A stretch of DNA of 40,000 nucleotides from Symbiodinium natans (GCA_905221605.1 CAJNDS010000208.1:77501-117500); one strand, 5' to 3'; numbered from the stretch's first letter, positions 24,014 to 32,425 are shown. A program made the numbers and translations. The notes: generated by a model from the sequence alone, not told the origin.

Positions 24014-24695
24014 CCTAAACCTTAGACCCTCAAACCTTGAAACCCAAAACTCTAACCCTAAACCCTCAACCCCTAAACCCTAAACCCCCAAATCCTCAAC
24101 CTTAAACCCTAAACCCTAAACCCCAAACCCCAAACCCTAAACCCCCTAATGATTAGGGAGTCCTCAACCCTTAACCCCAAACCCCAAGCCCTAAACCCCC
24201 AAACCCTCAACCCTCAACCCCAAACCCTAAACCCTAAACCCCAAACCCTGAACCCCAAACCCCAAACCCTAAACCCCCTAATGATTAGGAAATCCTCAAC
24301 CCAAAACCCCGAACCCCAAGCCCTAAACCCCCAAACCCTCAACCCTCAACCCCAAACCCTAAACCCCAAACCCTAAACCCCCAAATCCTAATCCTCAACC
24401 CTAAACCCCAAACCCCAAACCCTAAACCCTAAATCCCCTAATGATTAGGAAATCCTCAACCCTAAACCCCGAACCCCAAGCCCTAAACCCCCAAACCCTC
24501 AACCCTCAACCCCAAACCCTAAACCCCAAACCCTAAAATCCTCAACCCTAAACCCCAAACCCCAAACCCTAAACCCTAAACCCCCTAATGATTAGGAAAT
24601 CCTCAACCCTAAACCCCAAACCCCAAGCCCTAAACCCCCAAACCCTCAACCCTCAACCCTCAACCCCAAACCCTAAACCCCCAATCCTCAACCCT
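24014..24695 (-). repeat. Higher-order telomere-like repeat, unit about 130-160 bp
   Basis: Four copies of a compound unit marked by CCTAATGATTAGG, a palindromic 13-mer at 24145, 24277, 24437 and 24584, each within mixed CCCTAAA, CCCCAAA and CCCTCAA words. The NPKPQTLNP-type frames here are repeat translations. Confidence 0.93.
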
Positions 24696-24790
24696 AGAAG
24701 CCCCCGAGGTGCCCAAAAGCTTTCTGGGACGCCGACTGCGGATAGCAGCAACAAGGTCTCCAGCAAAAGGGCCTAGCAGCGTGAGGCTCA
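24696..24790 (-). CDS. Exon-like island, minus strand
   Basis: Frame LSLTLLGPFAGDLVAAIRSR then RPRKLLGTSGAS. Plus frames are open as well (SFLGRRLRIAATRSPAKGPS). Minus agrees with the next islands. Confidence 0.42.
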
Positions 24791-24883
24791 GGGGGTAGGG
24801 TTTAGGGTTTAGGGTTTAGGGTTTGGGGTTTAGGGTTTAGGGTTTATGGTTTAGGGTTCAGGGTTCAGGGTTTAGGGTTTAGG

Positions 24884-25006
24884 GCGCATATCAGTGTATG
24901 CGGCGGGGATTGTTCTGTGCACCTTTTCTATATTTAGGGGCGCACTCTCCCGTCGCGCGCCCGCGGGAGGTCTGGAATTCCCGAAAGCATGGCGGGGTTC
25001 AGCGGC
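24884..25006 (-). CDS. Exon-like island, 41 codons, minus strand
   Basis: Frame AAEPRHAFGNSRPPAGARRE then SAPLNIEKVHRTIPAAYTDM. Starts at an array (GGGTTTAGGGTT at 25008) and ends at another. Confidence 0.45.
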
Positions 25007-25017
25007 TTTAGGGTTTA

Positions 25018-25110
25018 GGGTTAGAAGGTTGCTGTTATGTCGTTTCGTTACCGTTGATGCATGGATGGATGTCGTGATGGATTTCGTGGCGGCTTTCGTG
25101 GTATGTGGGT
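25018..25110. other. Unique stretch, open on both strands
   Basis: Plus VTVDAWMDVVMDFVAAFVVC; minus KAATKSITTSIHASTVTKRH. An ATGGATGGATG patch suggests simple-sequence origin. No decision possible. Confidence 0.2.
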
Positions 25111-25232
25111 TATACAATCCCTAAGGGTCCATGTACCTAAATGGGGAATACTTGGGCCCCAAAGTCCCTATATAGGAGGTACTTTTAAGGCCCAAGTACT
25201 CCCTATTTAGCTACATGGACCCTAAGTTATAC
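25110..25232. mobile_element. Near-perfect hairpin element, family 5
   Basis: The arms pair over about 45 bp: CTAAGGGTCCATGTACCTAA and TACTTGGGCC against GGCCCAAGTACTCCC and TAGCTACATGGACCCTAAG. The loop itself is also inverted (AAAGTCCCTATATAGGAGGTACTTTT). A partial copy lies at 5612-5705. Confidence 0.75.
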
Positions 25233-25310
25233 AATAAACCCTAAACCCTAAACCCTAAACCCTAAACCCTAAACCCTAAACCCTAAACCCTAAACCCTAA
25301 ACCCTAAACT
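25233..25310 (-). repeat. CCCTAAA array, 11 units
   Basis: Perfect heptamers starting two bases after the hairpin element. Confidence 0.97.
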
Positions 25311-25437
25311 GGGTTGAAGCAGCGCGGGGTAGGGGCTTGCGGGACCAGAACAGTCTCAGGGCTTCCCCCGGGCCTGGATGGGTCCAACCTTTACCAAAGG
25401 TCAGAGCTTTCAAAAAACCCTGCGCAAAGGGGGTTCC
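25311..25437 (-). CDS. Exon-like island, 42 codons, minus strand
   Basis: Frame TPFAQGFLKALTFGKGWTHP, then GPGEALRLFWSRKPLPRAAS. Plus is also open (LRASPGPGWVQPLPKVRAFK). Both edges are telomere-like. Confidence 0.43.
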
Positions 25438-25507
25438 AAACCCTAAACCCTAAACCCTAAACCTAAACCTTAAACCCTAAACCCTAAACTGTAATCCCTG
25501 AACCCAA

Positions 25508-25577
25508 AACCGTGGTGCAGGCCTGTAGTCTCAACGCCACTGCTGGTGTGAATCCGTTACGGGACACCGCGTCCTGG
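25508..25577 (-). CDS. Exon-like island, minus strand
   Basis: Frame QDAVSRNGFTPAVALRLQAC then TTVL. With the next island (FKGVSSGECMQKLALEPP) it has the look of helical-hairpin repeats such as PPR, but no full motif can be aligned. Confidence 0.43.
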
Positions 25578-25761
25578 TTAAGGGTTTAGGGTTTAGGGTT
25601 TGGGGTTTGGGGTTTGGGGTTTAGGGTTTGGGGTTTAGGGTTTGGGTTGAGACTTGAGGGTTTGGGGGTTTAGGGCTTGTGGTTTGGGGTTTATAAGGTT
25701 TAGGTAAGGGTGGTTTGAGGTTTGGGATTGAGGTGCAGGGGTTTGGGTTCGGGGTTTTGGG

Positions 25762-25831
25762 GGGTTCGAGAGCCAGCTTTTGCATACACTCCCCTGAACT
25801 CACGCCTTTGAATCCACATTGTGAAAGGAAA
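25762..25831 (-). CDS. Exon-like island, minus strand
   Basis: Frame FLSQCGFKGVSSGECMQKLA then LEPP. Same strand as its neighbours. Confidence 0.42.
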
Positions 25832-25907
25832 CTAAACCCTCAACCCTCAACCCTCAACCCTAAACCCTAAACCCTAACACAAAAGCCTAAACCCTAAACC
25901 CTAAACA

Positions 25908-25947
25908 GGCAAGACAGTACATGAAAACCGGTGACTCGGCGAAAAGC
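25908..25947 (-). CDS. Small exon after a polypyrimidine tract, minus
   Basis: Upstream (25948-25975) is a strong tract, CCTATTCTCTTCTTGCTTCAG in sense, followed by AFRRVTGFHVLSCL. The 25956-26055 stretch is then intron; its plus-strand frame (MKTGDSAKSLKQEENRTRPN) is the complement of that tract. Confidence 0.45.
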
Positions 25948-26130
25948 CTGAAGCAAGAAGAGAATAGGACAAGACCGAACATCAGAACATGTGCAAAGAA
26001 CATGATACAGCAGGAAACAAGCCAGGGATGCCGCCGCCGTGGAGGGTTGTCGAGTTAACAGCAGTTTAGGGCTTGGGGTTTAGGGTTTAGGGTTTAGGGT
26101 TTAGGGTTTAGGGTTTAGGGTTTAGGGTTT

Positions 26131-26149
26131 GGGGGGGGGGGGGGGGGGG
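26131..26149 (+). repeat. 19-nt G homopolymer at an array end
   Basis: The array 26064-26130 (TTTAGGG) continues directly into pure G. The island 26150-26231 beyond is open on plus (LKENHRLHLSMARVRYCSRR) and partly on minus. Confidence 0.95.
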
Positions 26150-26335
26150 ACTGAAGGAAAATCACCGGCTCCACTTGTCTATGGCGCGAGTTCGCTATTG
26201 TTCACGGAGAGCTTCAGAGATTTCGTACGTGGCTTAGGGGTTTGGGCTATAGGGTTTAGGGTTCAGGGTCGGTTCGGGGTCCCAAAACCCTAAAGAAAAA
26301 GAGGACCTCGGATGTACAAAGCTGGCTTTACTTAC

Positions 26336-26367
26336 AGACGACCCTGCTCCCTCAGCCCTAATTAAGC
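26336..26367 (-). CDS. Possible micro-exon with GTAAGT donor, minus
   Basis: GGGTCGTCT|GTAAGTAAAG is a consensus donor. Upstream TTTCAG (26368) could be its acceptor, giving about 32 nt. The reading frame cannot be decided. Confidence 0.3.
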
Positions 26368-26463
26368 CCTGAAACCCGAAACCGCAAATCCACAACCCTT
26401 GGTTCGGGGCTTGAAGCTTTCTAGGGTTCGACACAGGAGGATTTAGGGCTACCCCTACACCCA

Positions 26464-26573
26464 GGCTTAGGGTTTAGGGTTTAGGGTTTAGGGTTTAGGG
26501 TTTAGGGTTTAGGGTTTAGGGTTTAGGGTTTAGGGTTTAGGGTTTAGGGTTTAGGGTTTAGGGTTTAGGGTTT
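26464..26573 (+). repeat. TTTAGGG array, about 15 units
   Basis: Perfect heptamers. With the inverted array at 26669 it brackets a 95-bp island. Confidence 0.97.
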
Positions 26574-26575
26574 CG

Positions 26576-26668
26576 GTGTCTAAACCCTACAGACCCGATC
26601 CTTCGAACTTTGCGTCGGCACGGCGCTGTTCGCAGCGCCGAAAGACCTGGGCTCTCCGACACCACAAG
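26576..26668. CDS. Exon-like island between inverted arrays, strand uncertain
   Basis: Plus TRSFELCVGTALFAAPKDLG; minus LVVSESPGLSALRTAPCRRK. A hairpin, CGGCGCTG and CAGCGCCG, sits in the middle. Confidence 0.33.
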
Positions 26669-26763
26669 GAACCCTAAACCCTAAACCCTAAACCCTAAAC
26701 CCTAAACCCTAAACCCTAAACCCTAAACCCTAAACCCTAAACCCTAAACCCTAAACCCTAAAC
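26669..26763 (-). repeat. CCCTAAA array, about 13 units
   Basis: Inverted partner of 26464-26573; single strands could pair over about 90 bp. Confidence 0.97.
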
Positions 26764-26765
26764 TA

Positions 26766-26866
26766 AGGGCTGGGTGTTGAGAGCTTCGGGCTGCTGGTGT
26801 CGACTCATGGGTCCAACCGTCCTGCAGATGTTTCGGGACAACTTCTACTCAACTGTACACTGTAGG
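26766..26866. CDS. Exon-like island, strand uncertain
   Basis: Minus after GTTGAGTAG: VEVVPKHLQDGWTHESTPAA. Plus: VESFGLLVSTHGSNRPADVS then GQLLLNCTL and TAG. Confidence 0.33.
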
Positions 26867-27334
26867 TTTAGGGTTTAGGGTTTAGGGTTTAGGGTTTAGG
26901 GTTTAGGGTTTCGGGTTTAGGGTTTGGGGTTTAGGGTTTAGGGTTTTTGGTTTAGGGTTTGGGGGGGTATAAGTATAAGGATTCAGGATTTTCGGCCTTC
27001 AACTTAGGGTTAAGGGTATCAGAATCTTGGGGGTTAGGGTTTTGTTGGTTCGGGTGAGGTGTCAAAATGTAGGGGTTTGGGGTCTCCGGGGGTTCCGGAG
27101 AGTCGAGGGGCAGGGTCTGGGTTTGGGGGTTTCACGAGGGTTTATCAAGGGACTAAAGGAGGGACCCTTACATGGGCTCAACGGACCCTAGGGGTTGTTT
27201 AGGGGTTTTTTGGGGGCTACTTACGTACATAGGGACGCTATAAGGTATCTATGAAGGTTATATACCTTCGTTTACCCCTGAAGTTTAGCGTATGAAATAT
27301 CCACAGGGCTTCCCTTATGGCATGGTTGCTTATT

Positions 27335-27426
27335 TAGGGATTTACGAAGAAAATAAGGGACCCCTAATATGCCCTCCAACCCTTAAAAAGGATCCCAAAA
27401 AGGTGCCCCTAATTCGGAAACCCCCA
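27335..27426 (-). mobile_element. MITE-like TIR element, family 9, copy c
   Basis: GGGATTTACGAAGAAAATAA with GGGACCCCTAATAT at the left; AGGTGCCCCTAATTCGGAAA at the right. The preceding 27000-27334 holds unique and degenerate sequence with a small palindrome (GAAGGTTATATACCTTC) but no gene. Confidence 0.55.
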
Positions 27427-27429
27427 TGC

Positions 27430-27690
27430 TAAAAACAGGTCCATGTGAAATTGTCGGCCTCGGAGCCAGGCGGCTGAGCACGTGCGTCGAGCTCTGGCAC
27501 CCCGGTGGTGGAGCTTAGGCCTGGCCCAAGCGATCCCCGGAAACGAGGAAGTCGAAGGAGCAGCCCTTCGACAAGTATTTCCGGCCTTCCGCCTCTTCTG
27601 ACCTCCGTTTCTTTCACGGCGTCGTTGGCCAACTGGCGATTGCCAGCATCTCTGTTCTGGCACAACCTGAGATGGGAGGCCAAGGTCTGT
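27430..27690 (-). CDS. 85-codon coding-like frame, minus strand
   Basis: Frame LCQNRDAGNRQLANDAVKET, then EVRRGGRPEILVEGLLLRLP, and so on to TAG at the family 9 element. A second minus frame is open but Arg-rich. No domain is recognised, and no splice site is obvious at the 5' edge (array at 27700). Confidence 0.38.
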
Positions 27691-27791
27691 AAACCCTATA
27701 CCATCCTAAACCCTAAACCCTAAACCCTAAACCCTGAACCCTGAACCCTGAACCCTAAACAGCATTTAGGGCTTAGGGAGTCGGATTTAGG

Positions 27792-27895
27792 TTGGGATGT
27801 TCCCCCCCTACACCAACAGTCCTTCATAGGGATTATAGTACCCCCCCTATTCTAATCCCTACTCAGGACTGTTAGTATAAGGGGGAATATCCCAA
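27792..27895. mobile_element. MITE-like TIR element, family 2, intact
   Basis: TTGGGATGTTCCCCCCC and CAGTCCTTCATAGGGATTAT at the left; ACTCAGGACTGTTAGTATAA and GGGGGAATATCCCAA at the right. 104 bp. Related copies lie at 33063-33155, 21462-21511 and 31664-31694. Confidence 0.75.
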
Positions 27896-27928
27896 GCTAA
27901 ACCCTAAACCCTAAACCCTAAACCCTAA

Positions 27929-28054
27929 ACGGATTTATGGGGATTCTCGTTTTGTCCCCAAGCCCTGTGCCCACTGAGGTCCGAGAGCCAGGCGTGTACA
28001 TCAAGAAGTCGACGACTTCTCGGAAAACTCCCCGGACCACGCTGCCTCCGCATA
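27929..28054. CDS. Exon-like island, 41 codons, strand uncertain
   Basis: Plus GFMGILVLSPSPVPTEVREP then GVYIKKSTTSRKTPRTTLPP. Minus AEAAWSGEFSEKSSTS before TGA, or MRRQRGPGSFPRSRRLLDVH. Confidence 0.33.
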
Positions 28055-28139
28055 GGGTTTAGGGTTTAGGGTTTAGGGTTTAGGGTTAAGGGTTTGGGGA
28101 CACTCGACTAAACAGCATCTGCAAGCCCTCAACCAGAAT

Positions 28140-28485
28140 CAATGCCTGAAAAGCCTAAACCCCGAAGCTCAAACCCAAGAACACCAAACCCCGATGCCCG
28201 ATACACCAAAACCCGAAACCCCAAAAACCCTAAAACCCCCCAACCCCCCCCCACCCCCCCCAAACCCCCCAAACCCCCCAAAGCCCTAGACACCCTCAAC
28301 ACCCACAACATCCCGAAGCCCTAAGCCCCAAAACTTTAAAAGACACTAAAACCTCCCCCCCCCCCAAAAAAAAAAAACGGCCCCGAAGCCCTAAACCCCA
28401 AACCTTTCAAAAACCCTTAAACGCACCCCAAAAAAACCCAACAAACCCGTAAACAAAAATCAAAAAACCCTACATCCAGAAACTC
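28140..28485 (-). repeat. Degenerate C-rich tract without genes
   Basis: AACCCCGAAGC, CCCCCAAAC and similar words, with a C13 run next to an A12 run at 28352-28377. The proline frames on both strands are artefacts. Confidence 0.8.
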
Positions 28486-28540
28486 CCAAGTTTCCAGGAC
28501 TTTGGGGGTCCAACACTGCAGGGCTTGAGACCGTCAACCA
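28486..28540 (-). CDS. Small exon-like island, minus strand
   Basis: Frame SVVDGLKPCSVGPPKSWKLG. Confidence 0.33.
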
Positions 28541-28669
28541 CTGAAGGGGTTTAGGGTTTAGGGCTAGGGTTTAAGGGTTTAGGGTTTAGGGTTTGGGGTT
28601 TAGGGTAAGCTTGGGGGTTGTAAAGACTGAAACCGGAAAAACCGACAGTCCGAAACCCTAAAAATCTAG

Positions 28670-28728
28670 AAGCCCAGAGCTCCGAACCCAGCTTCTTAGG
28701 ACTTTGTGGCTTATCAGAGGCTTCCTCC
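28670..28728 (-). CDS. Small exon-like island, minus strand
   Basis: Frame KPLISHKVLRSWVRSSGLLD, basic amphipathic. Confidence 0.36.
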
Positions 28729-28811
28729 CCTAAACCCTAAAGCCTAAACCCTAAACCCTAAACCCTAAACCCTAAACCCTAAGCCTAAAAATCCCTAAAC
28801 CCTAAACCCAC

Positions 28812-28890
28812 ACCCCTCCAGAGCAGCCTTGTGAGTAGGGCACGCGGCCGGGGCACAACGCCACCTCCTGCCCAAGGCTACGGGGGCGCT
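28812..28890 (-). CDS. Exon-like island, minus strand
   Basis: Frame QRPRSLGQEVALCPGRVPYS then QGCSGG. The plus strand contains CCTTGTGAGTAGG, a donor-like word, so plus cannot be excluded. Confidence 0.36.
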
Positions 28891-29171
28891 GGGGTTTAGG
28901 GTTAAGGGTTCCTCCTTTAGTTCCTTGACATAGGGTTTAGGGTTTTGGGTTTAGGGTTTAGGGTTTAGAGCTTAGGGTTTAAGGTTTAGGGTTTCGGGGT
29001 TTAGAGTCTAGGGTGAAAAAAGGCCCCCCCTTCTTTTCTTGCTAGAAGGGGTTGTAGGGTCTGGTGCTTTAGCCAGGTGTAGAGGGTTCTTAGTGCCCTT
29101 AGGGTGGTTTGCGACTAGGATTTACCGTTAGCCTTTCGGGTCTAGGGCATTTCGGTTTAGGGTTCAGGGTT

Positions 29172-29272
29172 GCCCTTGCTGACAACTCTTCCATAGGTTG
29201 GTGCATGGGGTGCTTTGACTTCGCAGGCTGAGAGCTATCGGAGCTTTCAACACACACTCCGAATGTATAGGA
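29172..29272 (-). CDS. Exon-like island, 34 codons, minus strand
   Basis: The only open minus frame reads SYTFGVCVESSDSSQPAKSK then HPMHQPMEELSARAT. Confidence 0.43.
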
Positions 29273-29364
29273 GTTTAGGGTTAGGGTTTAGGGTTTAGGG
29301 TTAGGGTCTAGGGTTTAGGGTTCAGGGTTTACAGGTTTAGCGGGAAACTTATTGGGGGGCGGGG

Positions 29365-29690
29365 GGGGCCCTGCAACACAAGAAGTGCTTCGCACCATGG
29401 CAGAATCCGCCGCCACCATTTCGGCCTCAATGTGACTGTACATATGCTGCATATCCCGCCAGCGACGTTTGGCGAAGGTGCATTCGAGGGACTCCATGCA
29501 GGCCTTTTTGTTTGATTCCTCTGCTGCTTGTCCCTGAGACAGCAAGCTGAAAATGTGCAAGCCGTCCTCTGCCATCTGGGTTTTCATGCCCGTTTCGGCC
29601 TTGAGGTCTGCACCAATCAGGTAGATCAGAAAACTGCCGTACTTCGGATTTCGGGCCAGTAGACCTGCACACCTTTCCGCAAGACATCTC
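29365..29690 (-). CDS. Coding-like segment of about 100 codons, minus strand
   Basis: From a possible acceptor CCAAGGCAG (about 29681) the frame runs RCLAERCAGLLARNPKYGSF, LIYLIGADLKAETGMKTQMA, EDGLHIFSLLSQGQAAEESN, KKACMESLECTFAKRRWRDM, then HIEAEMVAADSAMV. Helical and charged, like an alpha-solenoid piece; G-ADL-AETG resembles an ankyrin loop but no full repeat aligns. Upstream (29777-29690) another frame reads SLQAGHAALVSREEGQTPAH, also ankyrin-like (GxTPAH). The two could belong together across an intron or frameshift. Confidence 0.5.
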
Positions 29691-29774
29691 TGCCTTGGAC
29701 CTCCCGATCACAACGTGCGCTGGCGTTTGACCTTCCTCTCTTGAGACCAGCGCGGCATGCCCTGCTTGGAGGCT

Positions 29775-30012
29775 CATGGTACTTGTTAACCAATTATAGG
29801 GTTTAGGGTTTAGGGTTTAGGGTTTAGGGTTTAGAGTTTGGGGTATAGGGTTTAGGGTTTATATTTCATGGTACTCATTAACCAAGCATAACTGTACCTA
29901 GAACCCCGCCTATGAGCCCCTAGCAAGTGCCCTAACATGGTTATAAGTACACCTATAAGTACAGTTATAACCTTAAAACCTAAACCCTAAACCCTAAACC
30001 CTATAAGTATCA
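29775..30012. mobile_element. MITE family 3 interrupted by a telomere-like array
   Basis: The left end CATGGTACTTGTTAACCAAT at 29775 stops at CAATTATA, then GGGTTTAGGG units (29799-29866), then the same end again: CATGGTACTCATTAACCAAG at 29867. The element continues with ATAACTGTACCTAG and closes with AAGTACAGTTATAACC. The 24-bp flanks differ at four positions. Confidence 0.7.
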
Positions 30013-30017
30013 TGAGG

Positions 30018-30157
30018 GATTTAGGGTTTGGGTTTAGGGTTTAGGGTTTAGGGTTTAGGGTTTAGGGTTTAGGGTTTAGGGTTTAGGGTTTAGGGTTTAG
30101 GGTTTAGGGTTTAGGGTTTAGGGTTTAGGGTTTAGGGTTTAGGGTTTAGGGCTTAGG
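30018..30157 (+). repeat. TTTAGGG array, about 20 units
   Basis: Perfect heptamers, directly after the family 3 element. Confidence 0.97.
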
Positions 30158-30165
30158 GTACTACG

Positions 30166-30258
30166 ATCCTGAACTAAGCCCTGAACTCTTAAAGTTGGCC
30201 TGAGCAAAAACAACTCAGCCCCCGGCTTTGCTTTCGAATTCTTTCCTACGTAAACCCC
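30166..30258 (-). CDS. Exon-like island, minus strand
   Basis: 31 codons: VGKNSKAKPGAELFLLRPTL then RVQGLVQDRST, open into the array on the left. Confidence 0.42.
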
Positions 30259-30364
30259 AAAAAAACCCAAACCCTACACCCGAAATCCTAAACACAACAT
30301 CCTGAACCCCAAGCCCTAAACCCGAAGCCCGAAACCCTAAACCCTAAACCCTAAACCCTAACCC

Positions 30365-30436
30365 TCCGCCCCTCGGGCCCTCCAGAGTTCTTAGTCGCAG
30401 CTCCTCGGATCCCGGCTCGGACAGCCGCACCGCGGC
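30365..30436 (-). CDS. Exon-like island with CACAG acceptor, minus
   Basis: CCCTTACACAG|GCC, then AAVRLSEPGSEELRLRTLEG then PRGGG. Strong acceptor and a charged helix; one of the better exon calls. Confidence 0.5.
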
Positions 30437-30475
30437 CTGTGTAAGGGCTCTTTGTTTTTTTTTTTTGGGTTGGGA

Positions 30476-30745
30476 TTTGGGGTTTGGGGTTTGGGGTTTA
30501 GGGTTTAGGGTTAGGGTTTAGGGTTTAGGGTTTAGGGTTTAGGGTTTAGGGTTTAGGGTTTAGGGTTTAGGGTTTAGGTTTAGTTTAGGGTTTAGGGTTT
30601 AGGGTTTAGGGTTTAGGGTTTAGGGTTTAGGGTTTAGGGTTTAGGGTTTAGGGTTTAGGGTTTAGGGTTTAGGGTTTAGGGTTTAGGGTTTAGGGTTTAG
30701 GGTTTAGGGTTTAGGGTTTAGGGTTTTAGGGTTTAGGATTTAGGG
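30476..30745 (+). repeat. Longest TTTAGGG array, about 270 bp
   Basis: More than 30 units with a few TTTGGGG and one broken unit. Followed by TTAAGGG-type words to 30800. The stretch 30800-31050 has nothing else I can name. Confidence 0.98.
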
Positions 30746-31055
30746 TTTAGGGTTCATTAAGGGTTAAGGATTAAGGGTTAAGGGTTTAGGGTTAAGGGTT
30801 AAGGGCTAAGGGTTTAGGGCTAGGGTTTAGGGCTTGGGGGTAAAAAGCAAGGCTTAGTTCTCTTGGGGCTCCGTTTAGAGCGGTTTAGCGGCTCCAGGGG
30901 CTTAGGGCTTACTTTGGGGTGTCTGGCTCGGGTTTAGGGTTTAGGGTGTAGGGTGTAGGGTTTAGGGTTTAGGGCTGAGGGCTTAATTGAAGAGTTCAAA
31001 GTTCGGAGGCTTGGAGGCTTGAGGAGTTTCGGGGTTGAAGGCCGAAACCCTAAAC

Positions 31056-31134
31056 TCCTCGACCCATGGACCTCGCCAAGTCTCCTTAAGGCCGTGAGAT
31101 GCGCCTTCAACTGAATGAAGTTTCTAGGACCCAC
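31056..31134 (-). CDS. Exon-like island, minus strand
   Basis: Frame MGPRNFIQLKAHLTALRRLG then EVHGSRS. The Met lies at the array boundary and need not be a start. Helical, basic. Confidence 0.42.
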
Positions 31135-31433
31135 AACCCTAAACCCTAAACCCCAAAGCCCACGAACCCTAATCCCTGAACCCCAATGCCCAAAAACCCA
31201 AAACCCTAAACCTCAAACCCCAAAGCCCCAAACCCAAAACCCTGCACCAGGGACCCTGGAAGCCCCAAACCCCAAAGTGGGCCCCCAAGAACTTTCAACC
31301 CCAGACCCTAGACCCGAAATCCCTAAACTCCCTAAACTGCCTGAACCCTAAACCCTAGCCCTAAACCTTAAACCCGAAACCCTAAACCCTAAACCCTAAA
31401 CCCTAAATCCTACAGTAAACCCTAAACCCTAAG

Positions 31434-31515
31434 CCATGCCGAACGCCCCCTGTCGTGCCTCGCCGGCCGACAGATTCTCGCCCGAGGGCAGCACGCGGAG
31501 CCTGAATGCGCTTCT
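31434..31515 (-). CDS. Exon-like island, minus strand
   Basis: Frame SAFRLRVLPSGENLSAGEAR then QGAFGMA. All three minus frames are open; this one is best balanced. Confidence 0.38.
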
Positions 31516-31518
31516 CAC

Positions 31519-31611
31519 CCTTTAGGGTTTAGGGTTTAGGGTTTAGGGTTTAGGGTTTAGGGTTTAGGGTTTAGGGTTTAGGGTTTAGGGTTAGGGTTTA
31601 GGGTTCAGGGT
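31519..31611 (+). repeat. TTTAGGG array, about 13 units
   Basis: Perfect units with one deleted T (TTAGGG) near the end. Confidence 0.97.
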
Positions 31612-31663
31612 CCTTACTAGGGAGCCAAATGGGGGGGCCGGGAGTACTAGAATCTCTCTCTTA

Positions 31664-31694
31664 CGGACTGTTAGTATGAGGGGGAACATCCCAA
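31664..31694 (-). mobile_element. Family 2 right-end fragment
   Basis: GGACTGTTAGTATGAGGGGG then AACATCCCAA, the right terminus only. Confidence 0.6.
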
Positions 31695-31850
31695 CTGACC
31701 CCCAAAACCCAACCACCCAAAAGCAGGCCCGAGAAGCGCGATGGCGGTTTAGGGTTCAGGGCTTCGGGTTTCGGGTTTGGAGTTTGGGGCTTAGGGCCTG
31801 AATTCGGGCTGGGGGAAGTTAGGCTGGGTCGTCAAGGGACAAAAAAGCCC

Positions 31851-32105
31851 CTAAACCCAAAATGAACATGAACAAAAACCCTCAATGCCTAAGCCCCAGC
31901 CCTGAAACCTAGAACCTGCCAAGGTAATGTGCTGAGATGGCCGCATGCAGATGCTTGCATCCTGTAGCAGGGCAGCGTCCTGGGAGGTTTTTGCGAGAAT
32001 AGGATTCAGGGATTTAGGGCGTATAGGAAAGAAGGACGTAGGGCGCAGGCCAAAGCGGCTGAAGGCTTTAGGAAAGAACTTGGGTTTGCGGGGTAAAGCT
32101 AGCAT
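31851..32105 (-). CDS. 84-codon frame with a coding-like core, minus
   Basis: The core 31915-32005 reads KTSQDAALLQDASICMRPSQ then HITLAGSRF. The flanks are basic and repeat-derived (PRKPKFFPKAFSRFGLRPTS). No identified family. Confidence 0.38.
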   Translation of the reverse strand: MLALPRKPKFFPKAFSRFGLRPTSFFPIRPKSLNPILAKTSQDAALLQDASICMRPSQHITLAGSRFQGWGLGIEGFCSCSFWV

Positions 32106-32231
32106 CCCTTAGTCTGCAACCCTCCTACCCGCGCCCCCGACACCCGCCCCCCTTTGGGTCCCTTGTGATATTGCCCTTATATACACTGTACATCATAAGG
32201 GCCCATACTTCGGATCCCTATAAACACGGGG

Positions 32232-32363
32232 TACTTGGAGGCTCATGGGTACTTCTAACCCCAATTTTCAGTCAATTTATGACCTACTTAGAGGACTTAG
32301 GGGACTTAGGGGGCTTATAAGTACAGTTATAATTGGGGTTAGAGTACTCTGAACCTCCAAGTA
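32232..32363. mobile_element. MITE family 3, intact copy
   Basis: 33-35-bp TIRs: TACTTGGAGGCTCATGGGTA and CTTCTAACCCCAATT, mirrored by AATTGGGGTTAGAGTACTCT and GAACCTCCAAGTA. The interior contains ATAAGTACAGTTATAA. 132 bp, no ORF. Confidence 0.8.
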
Positions 32364-32425
32364 AGGGTCCTTTGAGTCCACCCAGCTCTGATTCGAGCTT
32401 AAGGGTTTAGCAATCACTCTGGCCT
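32364..32425 (-). CDS. Small exon-like island, minus strand
   Basis: Frame EARVIAKPLSSNQSWVDSKD adjoining the family 3 element. Confidence 0.33.

Noticed and set aside
24145-24596. CRISPR array
   Set aside because: The repeated 13-mers are spaced by telomere-like words, not by unique spacers, and the sequence is eukaryotic in type.
24149-24776. Open frames with NPKPQTLNP repeats here and at 22390, 23376, 25621, 28142 and 31115
   Set aside because: They are translations of AACCCCAAACCCT-type words; no unique protein sequence supports them.
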